From: CAYZSU01 sp964480565
GTDB lineage: Bacteria; UBA10199; 2-02-FULL-44-16; JAAZCA01
Length of the DNA: 53,093 nt
Reading direction: 5' to 3'
Assembly (NCBI GenBank): GCA_964480565.1
Contig: CAYZSU010000005.1
Coordinates: 1 to 53,093, forward strand
The notes beneath the pieces are model-generated. The model did no database searches. It was not told the DNA's origin and saw only the letters and a program-made list of their open reading frames with translations. Shown here in pieces: positions 17,298-25,734 of the stretch. Both the position numbers and the translations under genes were made by a program. How positions within the stretch are numbered: position 1 is the first letter of the stretch; each line of letters opens with the position of its first letter.

Positions 17298-17861
17298 TTA
17301 TTGGTAATGCAACTGCAGGCCCCTCGTCATTTTTTTTCCAACATCACCTATTTGAGCCTGCAGCAATAACTCCCTAATATCATTAGACTCTAATAAACTA
17401 GCTATTTGGGGATTCATCGATTGTAAACCTTGGACATGAGACATTATATCATTAATATCGCTCTTCCCATTAAATGCCACCAGTGCACGTATTGGAATTA
17501 ATGCCCTGGCAAAGTAGTCACTACTTTTTTTAAACGCCTCACTTGCATTGTGGGCCAACGATTGTATTGCACGTAATTGGTCTTCTAAGGACTCCTTTTC
17601 ACGCACCAATGTTGACAACTCTTGAGTTAATGCTGACATTCTTAATTCTTGCTGTGCGCTTTTTTTCTGCAAGGAATTAATCGCAGTTTTAAGTTTTCCA
17701 AATAATGTTAATGGCGTACTATGTGACGGTGTTCCACCAGCAATCACATTGCCCGAATTAATCGAACACATCCTTGGATCTATTGACCCAAAACTTGATA
17801 TACTCATCATACGTGGCATGCCAACTGGCCTCATAACTGATGGCATCATACGGATAGTCAT
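17298..17861 (-). CDS. Acid-free-leader coiled-coil protein, probable 5' part of a split gene
   Basis: The 187-residue product begins with a Met-rich leader with no acidic residue before D28 (MTIRMMPSVMRPVGMPRMM). A coiled coil follows (about residues 53-100, AQQELRMSALTQELSTLV), then a helical part. The ATG follows an AGGGGGAGA ribosome binding site. The last residues (KKMTRGLQLHYQ) are read just after an A8 run, and in the alternative frame the sequence continues without a stop into the next ORF. The intact gene would therefore encode roughly 580 residues. Confidence 0.6.
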   Translation of the reverse strand: MTIRMMPSVMRPVGMPRMMSISSFGSIDPRMCSINSGNVIAGGTPSHSTPLTLFGKLKTAINSLQKKSAQQELRMSALTQELSTLVREKESLEDQLRAIQSLAHNASEAFKKSSDYFARALIPIRALVAFNGKSDINDIMSHVQGLQSMNPQIASLLESNDIRELLLQAQIGDVGKKMTRGLQLHYQ

Positions 17862-17893
17862 TATATGTCTCCCCCTAAATTGCTAAAAAAACC

Positions 17894-18382
17894 CTACTCA
17901 CCTGTTGCATCACTTATCTGTGCAAGAAACGTAACTGCAAGCTTCTGCTGACCATCAAGCTCTGTTAAACATCCTGCATTATCTCTTAGCCTAATAATAA
18001 ATTCCAATATCCCACTTATTTGAGTCATTAATTGAGCACCTTCTACTAATTGCGCTGTTAACTCTGTCTCAGTATGATCGGCTAGAAATGCAGCCAAGCC
18101 CTCAATAGTTTGTTCATGGCCCGTAATTGCTGATTGCAATGCAGCCATATGTGTTTGTTGTGCGTTCATCGCATTTTCAATGCCATGAATCAATGAATCA
18201 ATATCTGAACCAGCACCAGTTACAGCAGACACATCCGTTATACAACATACCCCTGGATGCATGGGCATCATTGTAAATGAACTCGCGCTAGGATCCATTG
18301 TTGAACATGTTAATCCACGACCCAATCCCATAGGCATTGTTAATCCTGGCATAATGGGTAATCTGTGTATTGAAAAATTCAT
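17894..18382 (-). CDS. Small helical protein with Met/Pro-rich acid-free leader
   Basis: The 162-residue protein has a leader free of acidic residues up to D30, with the repeated pattern IMPGLTMPMGLG and a Cys-rich patch (PGVCCITD) near residue 45. The remainder is helical: a coiled-coil-like segment (MAALQSAITGHEQTIEGL) and then a hydrophobic helix pair around LMTQISGILEFIIRL. AAGGG precedes the ATG. This layout (leader, coiled coil, hydrophobic helix) is shared with the ORFs at 18433 and 17298/16108, which suggests distant paralogy. Function is unknown. Confidence 0.6.
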   Translation of the reverse strand: MNFSIHRLPIMPGLTMPMGLGRGLTCSTMDPSASSFTMMPMHPGVCCITDVSAVTGAGSDIDSLIHGIENAMNAQQTHMAALQSAITGHEQTIEGLAAFLADHTETELTAQLVEGAQLMTQISGILEFIIRLRDNAGCLTELDGQQKLAVTFLAQISDATGE

Positions 18383-18432
18383 TTTCTATTTCCCTTATCA
18401 TAATAGTGTTCATATGTGAAAAACATCAGGTC

Positions 18433-19530
18433 TTAATCAATTTGATTGAGATGCCATTGACGGATCGTCTTCGCAAGAACTAGCGCATCTTGAAGACTTG
18501 GCAATATACTACTTTTCGGATCTTCTTTACTTTTCAAGGAATCTATTGCCTTTCTTGCTGCATCTATAATAGCCCTGCAATTGCCTTCTTCCATCAATAA
18601 TGTTCGTAATGCTGTATATGCGGATTTAATTCGTTTCACCCAGGTGTTTTTCATGCCATCAAATGCCTGATCACTATCAAGCAATGATTCTATCTGTCGT
18701 TGCCAGTTATTACACTGAGTGGCATATACATCGTCAATAGGCTCAGCAGCAGCACTCGCTTTTTGTGCAGTCAATCTAGCAAGCTCTGCGGCTTCTAATA
18801 AAGCTGCTTGCTGTACAGCACTTTCTTGTTCTTCTTGATAGATATCAATATATACGCCAAATTCTTCCATTGTAAGCATTTTTAGATCATCTCTACTGAT
18901 ATCACCTTTATTAAATAATATTTTGAGAATGCGCTGATGATCGTCAGTTAATTGCAGCTTGGTTGCTGTATTAAGAAGTAAGTCATCATCTGATAAAGCA
19001 ACTTTTGGCAATACCTCTGTAGGAATAGATTCAATTGTATCTGAGACAGGAGGTAAAAATGGCATTACGCTTAATAGCAATTTGTCTGCACCTTTTAATG
19101 CTGTACCCGATCGATCACTTAGAAGTTCTATTGCCGCTGTTAAATCACTCAAACGAGTTCCAGACAATTGTATGTTCCCAAATGATTCCAGTATTCCTAC
19201 AGTACTTAATAACCACCCATGAAGACCTGTGAGTTGACCGTGTATTTCTTTTAACCCATCCAAGCTCGCCCTGGCATCTAAGGCACGTTGAGACAGCGCT
19301 AATTCCTTTTCTCGAAGTAAATTCTCACGAGACTGTTGCCCCTGTAGTATTTTGTTAAGTTGAACCATCGATGCAGTTAAATCGTTATATGTTGGAGGTG
19401 AAGCACCGCCCCCTACTAGCTTAGGACCATTACTAGCAGAACATATTCCTGGTACTGCAGCTACGTTTATAATAGCTTTTGGGCATAGTAAGGATGGCGT
19501 CATGCTCATGGAAGCTCTAAATATATGCAT
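18433..19530 (-). CDS. Helical coiled-coil protein with acid-free leader, first gene of the cluster
   Basis: The 365-residue product has no acidic residue before D50 and contains the leader motif VAAVPGICSASNGP, comparable with PGVCCITD in the next gene. A Gly-rich hinge (VGGGASPP) separates it from a coiled coil (residues about 60-95) and a hydrophobic helical region (LTGLHGWLLSTVGILESFG). The C-terminal half is helical and acidic. The ribosome binding site before ATG 19530 is weak; an internal ATG eight codons in is an alternative. It lies 169 bases downstream of the citF-like gene and could belong to the same or a new transcript. Confidence 0.6.
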   Translation of the reverse strand: MHIFRASMSMTPSLLCPKAIINVAAVPGICSASNGPKLVGGGASPPTYNDLTASMVQLNKILQGQQSRENLLREKELALSQRALDARASLDGLKEIHGQLTGLHGWLLSTVGILESFGNIQLSGTRLSDLTAAIELLSDRSGTALKGADKLLLSVMPFLPPVSDTIESIPTEVLPKVALSDDDLLLNTATKLQLTDDHQRILKILFNKGDISRDDLKMLTMEEFGVYIDIYQEEQESAVQQAALLEAAELARLTAQKASAAAEPIDDVYATQCNNWQRQIESLLDSDQAFDGMKNTWVKRIKSAYTALRTLLMEEGNCRAIIDAARKAIDSLKSKEDPKSSILPSLQDALVLAKTIRQWHLNQID

Positions 19531-19699
19531 AATTTCTTTCTAATTTTTTCAGAAAATACTACCGACCATTATTAATAGAAAATTTATTATTTACTTAATT
19601 CTAGGAAAATATTTCGTGGATTATACATAGTGTCAATTCACTGTCAACGTTATATGACAAAAGAATGATTACTATATGCAGGTGAGAAAAGAAAAGTTC

Positions 19700-21277
19700 C
19701 TACAACTCATCCAAGTTCGTAATTTCATAGATACTATCGAGCACAGAGCCATCCAAGTATTTCACCACACCCACAATTTTATCGCCAAATTGCGGCAATA
19801 CAGGCTGGAGAAATTCACTGGCATTTGTTTTAGCGAGTGCAATCGCCTCATCCATGCTCAAAAATGGCACGCCCTTATTAATCAATTCCTTGCTCAACAC
19901 ATGATTGCGGTCTGCATTGGTATTAAATGCAGTATCATTAACGATCATACCATTCGGTGTCATGATAAAATCCACAAAATATCGTCCAGGCGTCGAAAGC
20001 GTGGTGACGCGCTCACGAATAATGGGATAGGCTTTTCGGTGTAGCGGCGCTTGTACAATCGTAACACCCGCTCCTCGCGCCACATCCGTATGCCCGCCAA
20101 TGGCCTTGGCAGGAATGCCATTTGAAAAGGAACTAACATTCACATCAAATTGTCGATCGATTTCAATGGCGCCGAGCAAACCCACATCCAATAAACCTGT
20201 CACAGGTGCACGATATGGCGACCCATATTGAAACATATCCATGGGTGTTGTAAATGACCATTGATTCTTTAATGTAATTGCAGATACGCGATCAAAACAT
20301 TGGCCATTAAATAGACGCGTGACAATCCCTGCATTCACAGCAGCAATTAAATCTTTTGTCACTCCGCCGATCATCATATCGATATCAATGCCAGCTTCTG
20401 CTAGGTAGTTAATACCTGCCAGACCCATGCCAGAGCCCAATTGCACGCAGGGTTTTCGATCTGTAATGCGCAATGCTCGAATCACTTCAACCAAATAGCT
20501 TAATGCTTCTAAACGCTCTGGCGCAATATGTTGTATAACAGTCTCGCCAGAATCCAAACCATGATTATCGCCGATACTATCCACTACAACCACATCCGTC
20601 GCATGCTGCATGCCAATACCCATAAAATCATTGATTCCAGGCACTAACGTATCCGTCACAACAACAAATCCTTTTTTCGCAAATTTTGCATCCGGTGCCA
20701 TAAACGACAATATGCCAAACATGGAATTGGGCTTGCCATGCCATCCATTACAATTGCCAAACCGATCGGATGACGATGCCGCACAAAATGCCACATCAAT
20801 AGGTAATTGCCCGGTTTCGATATCCGCACATCGGCCGGAATGACTGCGCGCTTCATATATGCTATTTAGCTTGCCAGACACAATCCACTGACCTAGCTCC
20901 CCACGCACCGAACCACCTCGAATCCGTGTGATCACGCCTTTATCAATCGCCTCTAAGATAATCGGAATTTGACATGGAAATAATGATGTAGGCGCTAAGA
21001 TTAGATTAGAAAAACCCATATCAATAATCGCACGCATGACTTGCTGCAATACCTGATCGCCATTTCGAAGCCCATGGTGAAATGAAATCGTATCCCCATC
21101 CACCAACCCACAATGTTCGATGGCATCTTCAATGCGCGGACGCACTTTATCAATTGCCTGCGTATTGCGATACGCCTCAGGTATAAACGTTGGCGCACTT
21201 TGAATTTCTGGATGCTCAAATGGGCGATAGGACTCTGGCACTTGTCGTCCCAATGCATTGCAGTTTACGTCCGCCAT
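19700..21277 (-). CDS. citF: Citrate lyase alpha subunit / citrate CoA-transferase homologue (CitF-like)
   Basis: CitF transfers the acyl-carrier thioester from acetyl-ACP to citrate, giving citryl-ACP and acetate. The 525-residue product matches the family over its length. N-terminal DGDTISFHHGLRNGDQVLQQ corresponds to the family's substrate loop region. It is followed by a CoA-transferase fold with IETGQLPIDVAFCAASSSDRFGN-type and QLGSGMGLAGINYLAE segments, and the C-terminal GGHTDVARGAGVTI and YFVDFIMTPNGMIVND. The partners citD, citE, citC and citG/X are absent here, so its role may differ from classical citrate fermentation. It ends the operon of redox and P-loop genes. Confidence 0.8.
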   Translation of the reverse strand: MADVNCNALGRQVPESYRPFEHPEIQSAPTFIPEAYRNTQAIDKVRPRIEDAIEHCGLVDGDTISFHHGLRNGDQVLQQVMRAIIDMGFSNLILAPTSLFPCQIPIILEAIDKGVITRIRGGSVRGELGQWIVSGKLNSIYEARSHSGRCADIETGQLPIDVAFCAASSSDRFGNCNGWHGKPNSMFGILSFMAPDAKFAKKGFVVVTDTLVPGINDFMGIGMQHATDVVVVDSIGDNHGLDSGETVIQHIAPERLEALSYLVEVIRALRITDRKPCVQLGSGMGLAGINYLAEAGIDIDMMIGGVTKDLIAAVNAGIVTRLFNGQCFDRVSAITLKNQWSFTTPMDMFQYGSPYRAPVTGLLDVGLLGAIEIDRQFDVNVSSFSNGIPAKAIGGHTDVARGAGVTIVQAPLHRKAYPIIRERVTTLSTPGRYFVDFIMTPNGMIVNDTAFNTNADRNHVLSKELINKGVPFLSMDEAIALAKTNASEFLQPVLPQFGDKIVGVVKYLDGSVLDSIYEITNLDEL

Positions 21278-21298
21278 GATAATATCTCCTCTAATGTA

Positions 21299-22021
21299 TT
21301 AACTGCCACTCTTTAATGACCACAATGTGCGCAGTGCATTCTCATATCGACCCGCTAATACATCATTATCCTTGGATTCTGGCTCATTATTCATCGTTAC
21401 AAATGGTATATCCACGCCCTTGATACTTATCGATCCAGAAGCGTTACGATCTGTCATCTCTTTCCAGTCATCGTATTTATAAAAACGATTCATATCCTCA
21501 TCCGGACATTTATGGGCTAATACGGAATGCTTTAATTTTTCCTGATACCTGGCTTCATTACGACGAACAGACTCTTCAGGCGGCACATCAATATATAATA
21601 TCGCAGCATCATTTAATACGCGCTTATCGAATAATTCAATGGCTGGCAAATATGGCTTTTCACCACCTCTGGAAAATTCAATCAACAATGAATTGTCATG
21701 ATAAAATGACTCATCATCCAAATATGTTTTACAAACAATATCATTGATCTTTAACAATACAAAATCATATAGGCTCGCATCTTCCAATGCATAGGCATGG
21801 TCGGATCGTTTGGAATGAAAGCGTTTTCCAGCAGCCTTTTCCCATAAATTATCCTCTTCAAATTTTTCCCATAGCAATACAAAATCATCCAATTCCGTCA
21901 TATGGCCAATATGAAATTCCTGTGCACGGCGAGTAGCATCACAATGCCTCATAAAATCCAAAAACTCTGATTTACCGGATGCTGGCCGGCCAAATACAAA
22001 TAAATGTTTAAATATAGTCAC
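21299..22021 (-). CDS. P-loop NTPase-like protein, third tandem paralogue
   Basis: The product is 240 residues if translation starts at GTG 22021, which has GGGAG six bases upstream. This gives an N-terminus (TIFKHLFVFGRPASGKSEF) that aligns exactly with its two neighbours. An ATG at 22045 is in frame but would add an extension the paralogues lack and overlap the preceding stop. Walker A is GRPASGKS. Shared blocks are ELDDFVLLWEKFEEDNLWE, the acidic-aromatic LLIEFSRGGE, LYIDVPPEESVRRNEARYQ (an arginine-rich, LID-like segment) and FVTMNNEPE. The fold resembles small-molecule or nucleoside kinases, but the substrate is unknown. Confidence 0.7.
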   Translation of the reverse strand: MTIFKHLFVFGRPASGKSEFLDFMRHCDATRRAQEFHIGHMTELDDFVLLWEKFEEDNLWEKAAGKRFHSKRSDHAYALEDASLYDFVLLKINDIVCKTYLDDESFYHDNSLLIEFSRGGEKPYLPAIELFDKRVLNDAAILYIDVPPEESVRRNEARYQEKLKHSVLAHKCPDEDMNRFYKYDDWKEMTDRNASGSISIKGVDIPFVTMNNEPESKDNDVLAGRYENALRTLWSLKSGS

Positions 22022-22031
22022 ACAAATCTCC

Positions 22032-22757
22032 CTATCGTTTATCATAAAGTGTTTTTAATGTTGCCATTGCAGGCGCATAGCGCTCGCTTAGCTTAATCGG
22101 ATCTACAATCTCTGGCTCATTGCATACACTGACAAATGGAATATTAAATCCTTGGATGGGCAAATAACCGGATGATTTTTCTTTGCTCAACTCATGCCAA
22201 TCATTTGTTTTATAAAAAGCATTCATTACTTCATCGCTGGCTTTATGTGCTAAAATAGAATGCATTAATTTTTCCTGATATCTCGCATTATTTCGACGCC
22301 AGGATTCGTCAAAACTGACATCCACATATAAAATTGCAGTACGCTCCCAAATTTCTTTTTTAAGAAATGGAAATGAATGCGCATAGCCAAAATCCCCACC
22401 ACGAGAAAATTCAATAAACAGAGTATGTGCATCGTAGTATGATGGCATATCTGTCATTTTACCAACCGCATCATTAAACTTTAACATGGCCACATCAAAA
22501 AACTTGCCCATCTCTGGCTTAAGGCCGGCATTATTTCCCTCTTTATTGGAATAGATGCGATCAAAACCAGCAGCTTCCCATAAATCATCCTCTACAAATT
22601 TTTCGGCAATCCATACAAAGTCATCCACTTCATCCAAATCACCGATAAAAAAACGTTCTTCTCGCTCGCGTGCATCCATTTTCTTTATCATATCAATGAA
22701 CTCGGATTTACCGGATGCTGGCCGGCCTAATAGTAATAAATGATCAAATGTTGACAT
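22032..22757 (-). CDS. P-loop NTPase-like protein, second tandem paralogue
   Basis: The 241-residue product starts at ATG 22757 with AGGA eight bases upstream and carries Walker A GRPASGKS at residues 11-18. It shares with both neighbours the EVDDFVWIAEKFVEDDLWE block, LFIEFSRGGD, LYVDVSFDESWRRNNARYQ and SVCNEPE. It diverges mostly in the middle region, around the NKEGNNAGL stretch. Gene spacing is 10 bases downstream and 38 bases upstream, indicating a single transcript with its paralogues. Confidence 0.7.
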   Translation of the reverse strand: MSTFDHLLLLGRPASGKSEFIDMIKKMDAREREERFFIGDLDEVDDFVWIAEKFVEDDLWEAAGFDRIYSNKEGNNAGLKPEMGKFFDVAMLKFNDAVGKMTDMPSYYDAHTLFIEFSRGGDFGYAHSFPFLKKEIWERTAILYVDVSFDESWRRNNARYQEKLMHSILAHKASDEVMNAFYKTNDWHELSKEKSSGYLPIQGFNIPFVSVCNEPEIVDPIKLSERYAPAMATLKTLYDKR

Positions 22758-22795
22758 CAAATGCGTCCTTTCTAATTTTCAATAGCCCTATTTGT

Positions 22796-23527
22796 TTATT
22801 TTTTTACATGCAATTCATACAATGCATCCAACATCGGCTTATAGCGCTTTGCTAGTGCATCATATTCCTTTAGCTCTGGCTCATTATTCATTGTAACATA
22901 TGGAATCTTTACATCATTATATGTAATATAACCGCTATTTTCAGGACCCGTTACATGTCGCCAATCGTCGATTTTATAATAGCGCTCCATGGTTTCATAG
23001 GGCGCCATATGTGCTAGGCTGGAATGCTTCAATTTTTCCTGATATCTCGCCACATTGCGACGCCAGGATTCGTCAAATGTGACTTCCACATACAATATGG
23101 CTGCACGCGATAATACATCCGCGCTTAAGCGTGACAAGGCATTATGATAGCCCTCCTCACCGCCACGCGCAAATTCAACAATCAATGTATTTTCTCCATA
23201 AAAACTGGAACGGTTTAAATATTTTTTTTCAATCTCATAATTAAATTTAGAGAACAAAAAGTCATATAATTTTGCCATATCATGCTTCACATGATAATTG
23301 CCATCCTCCAATTTATTGGAATAAATACGGTCATAACCAGCCTCTTCCCATAAATCATCTTCCATAAATTTTTCCCAAAGCCAGAAAAAATCATCGATTT
23401 CTTCCACAGCACCCATGTGGTACAATTGCCCACGCTCCACATCACTTGTTTTTTTCATAAAATCAATAAATTCAGATTTTCCAGCCGCTGGCCGACCCAG
23501 CAATAATAGATGATCAAATGTGCTCAT
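22796..23527 (-). CDS. P-loop NTPase-like protein, first tandem paralogue
   Basis: The 243-residue product has Walker A GRPAAGKS at residues 11-18. Conserved blocks are EIDDFFWLWEKFMEDDLWE near residue 48, LIVEFARGGEEG near 125, LYVEVTFDESWRRNVARYQ near 158 and YVTMNNEPE near 214. The ATG overlaps the stop of the upstream flavoprotein gene as ATGA, so translation is coupled; the ribosome binding site AAGGAG is inside the upstream gene. I do not recognise the family. The combination of P-loop and arginine-rich lid suggests a kinase or NTP-sensing protein, which is inference. Confidence 0.7.
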   Translation of the reverse strand: MSTFDHLLLLGRPAAGKSEFIDFMKKTSDVERGQLYHMGAVEEIDDFFWLWEKFMEDDLWEEAGYDRIYSNKLEDGNYHVKHDMAKLYDFLFSKFNYEIEKKYLNRSSFYGENTLIVEFARGGEEGYHNALSRLSADVLSRAAILYVEVTFDESWRRNVARYQEKLKHSSLAHMAPYETMERYYKIDDWRHVTGPENSGYITYNDVKIPYVTMNNEPELKEYDALAKRYKPMLDALYELHVKK

Positions 23528-25710
23528 TGTTTTTTCTCCTTGGGAGGGTTTGAGATTATATGAGTATCAATGCACTTGGATGCATCGACATGACTATTCT
23601 TTTGAGATAGAATTTCTTTTGCAGGACTTGTCTTTAATGAAATTGCACCTGTTGGACATACTGGAATACATTTTAAACACGCATCGCAATTGGATTCTTT
23701 CCAAGACATACCCAATGAGGGCATAATCACAGAGTCAAAACCACGACCCACATAATCCAGCACATGAAGGCCTTTGACTTCTTTACACATGCGCACGCAG
23801 GATCCACACATAATGCATTTATGGGATTCATATTGAATCAGAGGATGACTATCATCAATATAAAATGTTCGCGTACTTCCAGAAAACCGCTCTGGTTTTG
23901 CATTATAATCATCTGCAATTTGATGAATCTTACAACTTTGAAATGAGCGACACCCGCATGCCAAGCAGCGCTCACCTTCGTCTTCCGCCTGATTTGCATC
24001 GTAGCCCAATTCGACTTCTTTGAAATGATGTATGCGCGTTTTTGCATCTTCTTCAGGCATTGATTGTCGTTGACTCTGACTGGATTGTATCAATGTTTTT
24101 AACTCACTAGGATTATCCGATGGATTTTCAGCCATCGAATGCAAGTATCCTTTTGGCTCACCCTTAACCTGCTCACCACTGACAAATTGATGGATAGACA
24201 CCGCTACTTTTCGACCAGCCGCAATCGCACTAATCGCATTATCCGCACCGGACACACAATCACCTGCGGCAAAGACATCCTGACATTGTGTTTGAAAGGT
24301 ATGTTTATTAATTTCCAATGTATGCCATCTACTAATATCAATGGAATTCTCAGATGCATCGACGCAGTCACTATCCACAGATTGTCCAATGGCTGATATA
24401 ATTAATGATGCCGACAAGCTATAGTCAGATCCTCTAATTTTTTCCGGACGCTTGCGGCCAGAGGCATCTGGCTCACCCAATTTCATTTGAATGCAATGCA
24501 GTACCACACCCGCATCACTTATATCCAATGATAATGGTGCGGATAAAAAAGAGAAATGAATGCCCTCATGCATGGCAGCATCAATCTCTACTGAATCTGC
24601 TGGCATTTCATCACGCGTGCGTCGATAGAGAACAGTTACTTTTTTTGCATTCAATCGAATGGCTGTGCGTGCCGCGTCAATGGCTGTATTGCCGCCACCA
24701 ACCACAATTACATGATCGCCCACTTGCATATCATTTAATGCCTTAGGCTGTGATTCCAACCTGGCAATTTCCTCTAAAAATGCAATACCGGAAACTACAC
24801 CACCTGCATCCTCACCATCAATACGCATATCCGATGCATTTTGCGCGCCAATTGCAATAAACACTGCATCATGCTGAACTCGTAAATTTGACAAATGAAT
24901 ATCCGTACCCAAGCGCTGATTACACTTAATCTCAGCACCCATTTTTTCTATAATACTAATTTCTTTGGCTAAAATATCGCGCGGCAATCGATAGGCAGGT
25001 ATACCATAGCGAAGCATTCCACCAGGCTCCTCATGTGCATCATAAATGCTAACTTGATGCCCGTATTGGCGCAAGTAAAAGGCCGCTGTTAATCCTGCAG
25101 GACCTGCACCGATAATCGCAATGCGCTTATGTGTATCATTGCCAATATTAGGAATATAAGGATGCTCGCTTTGCAAATCCGTATCCGCGACATAGCGTTT
25201 TAAAAAACATATGGATACAGCCTCATCCACGCAGGATCGCTTGCACTGCGACTCACAGGGCTTGGGACAAATACGACCCAAACTCGCAGGAAATGGCACG
25301 GCCTGTTTGATCAAGCGCAGGGATTCTGCATCATTTTTCTCCGATAACAATGAAATAAACCCGGGTATATCAATACCTGCAGGACAAGTAATCTGACACG
25401 GGCCCTTGCAATCCCCCACATGATCGGACAATAATAGCTCAATGCATACTTTTCTGGAAGCGCGCACACGGTCAGAATTTGTCATCACGGAAAGCCCCTC
25501 ATAGACCTTTGTCGAACATGCTGGAATAAGCTTTCCACTGCCAACAACTTCCACCACGCAGATAAAGCAGGCAGTATAGGGTTTTAATTCGGGATGATGA
25601 CATAAAGTGGGTATATCAATTCCGCAACGACGCGCCACATTTAAAATGGTATCATCAATACATGCCTGAACATGTTTTTCATCTATTGTAATATAAACCT
25701 GCTCTACCAT
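23524..25710 (-). CDS. NuoG-N/GltD-like iron-sulfur flavoprotein (NfnB/StnC-like)
   Basis: The 728-residue protein has these parts in order. A [2Fe-2S] ferredoxin domain like the NuoG N-terminus has ligands C37, C48, C51 and C65 with standard spacing. A GltD-type Cys-rich domain follows (about 100-185, RICPKPCESQCKRSC). Then come FAD-binding IGAGPAGLTAAFYLR, NAD(P)-binding VVGGGNTAIDAARTA, the closing FAD motif AAGDCVSGADNAISA, and C-terminal ferredoxin clusters (CIMCGSCVRMC, CDACLKCIPVCP). Known relatives catalyse NAD(P)H/ferredoxin electron exchange, in some cases by flavin-based bifurcation. It follows the NuoE-NuoF fusion by 24 bases and is translationally coupled to the P-loop gene downstream. 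Confidence 0.83.
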   Translation of the reverse strand: MVEQVYITIDEKHVQACIDDTILNVARRCGIDIPTLCHHPELKPYTACFICVVEVVGSGKLIPACSTKVYEGLSVMTNSDRVRASRKVCIELLLSDHVGDCKGPCQITCPAGIDIPGFISLLSEKNDAESLRLIKQAVPFPASLGRICPKPCESQCKRSCVDEAVSICFLKRYVADTDLQSEHPYIPNIGNDTHKRIAIIGAGPAGLTAAFYLRQYGHQVSIYDAHEEPGGMLRYGIPAYRLPRDILAKEISIIEKMGAEIKCNQRLGTDIHLSNLRVQHDAVFIAIGAQNASDMRIDGEDAGGVVSGIAFLEEIARLESQPKALNDMQVGDHVIVVGGGNTAIDAARTAIRLNAKKVTVLYRRTRDEMPADSVEIDAAMHEGIHFSFLSAPLSLDISDAGVVLHCIQMKLGEPDASGRKRPEKIRGSDYSLSASLIISAIGQSVDSDCVDASENSIDISRWHTLEINKHTFQTQCQDVFAAGDCVSGADNAISAIAAGRKVAVSIHQFVSGEQVKGEPKGYLHSMAENPSDNPSELKTLIQSSQSQRQSMPEEDAKTRIHHFKEVELGYDANQAEDEGERCLACGCRSFQSCKIHQIADDYNAKPERFSGSTRTFYIDDSHPLIQYESHKCIMCGSCVRMCKEVKGLHVLDYVGRGFDSVIMPSLGMSWKESNCDACLKCIPVCPTGAISLKTSPAKEILSQKNSHVDASKCIDTHIISNPPKEKKQ

Positions 25711-25734
25711 TATCTAAATCCTTTAACTATATCG

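Noticed and set aside
9894..19530. Leader-bearing proteins considered as classical secretion substrates with Sec or Tat signal peptides
   Set aside because: None of the leaders has a continuous hydrophobic core or twin-arginine motif.
21299..23527. Three similar P-loop genes considered as an assembly duplication
   Set aside because: The copies differ throughout in nucleotide and protein sequence and have their own starts, so they are real paralogues.
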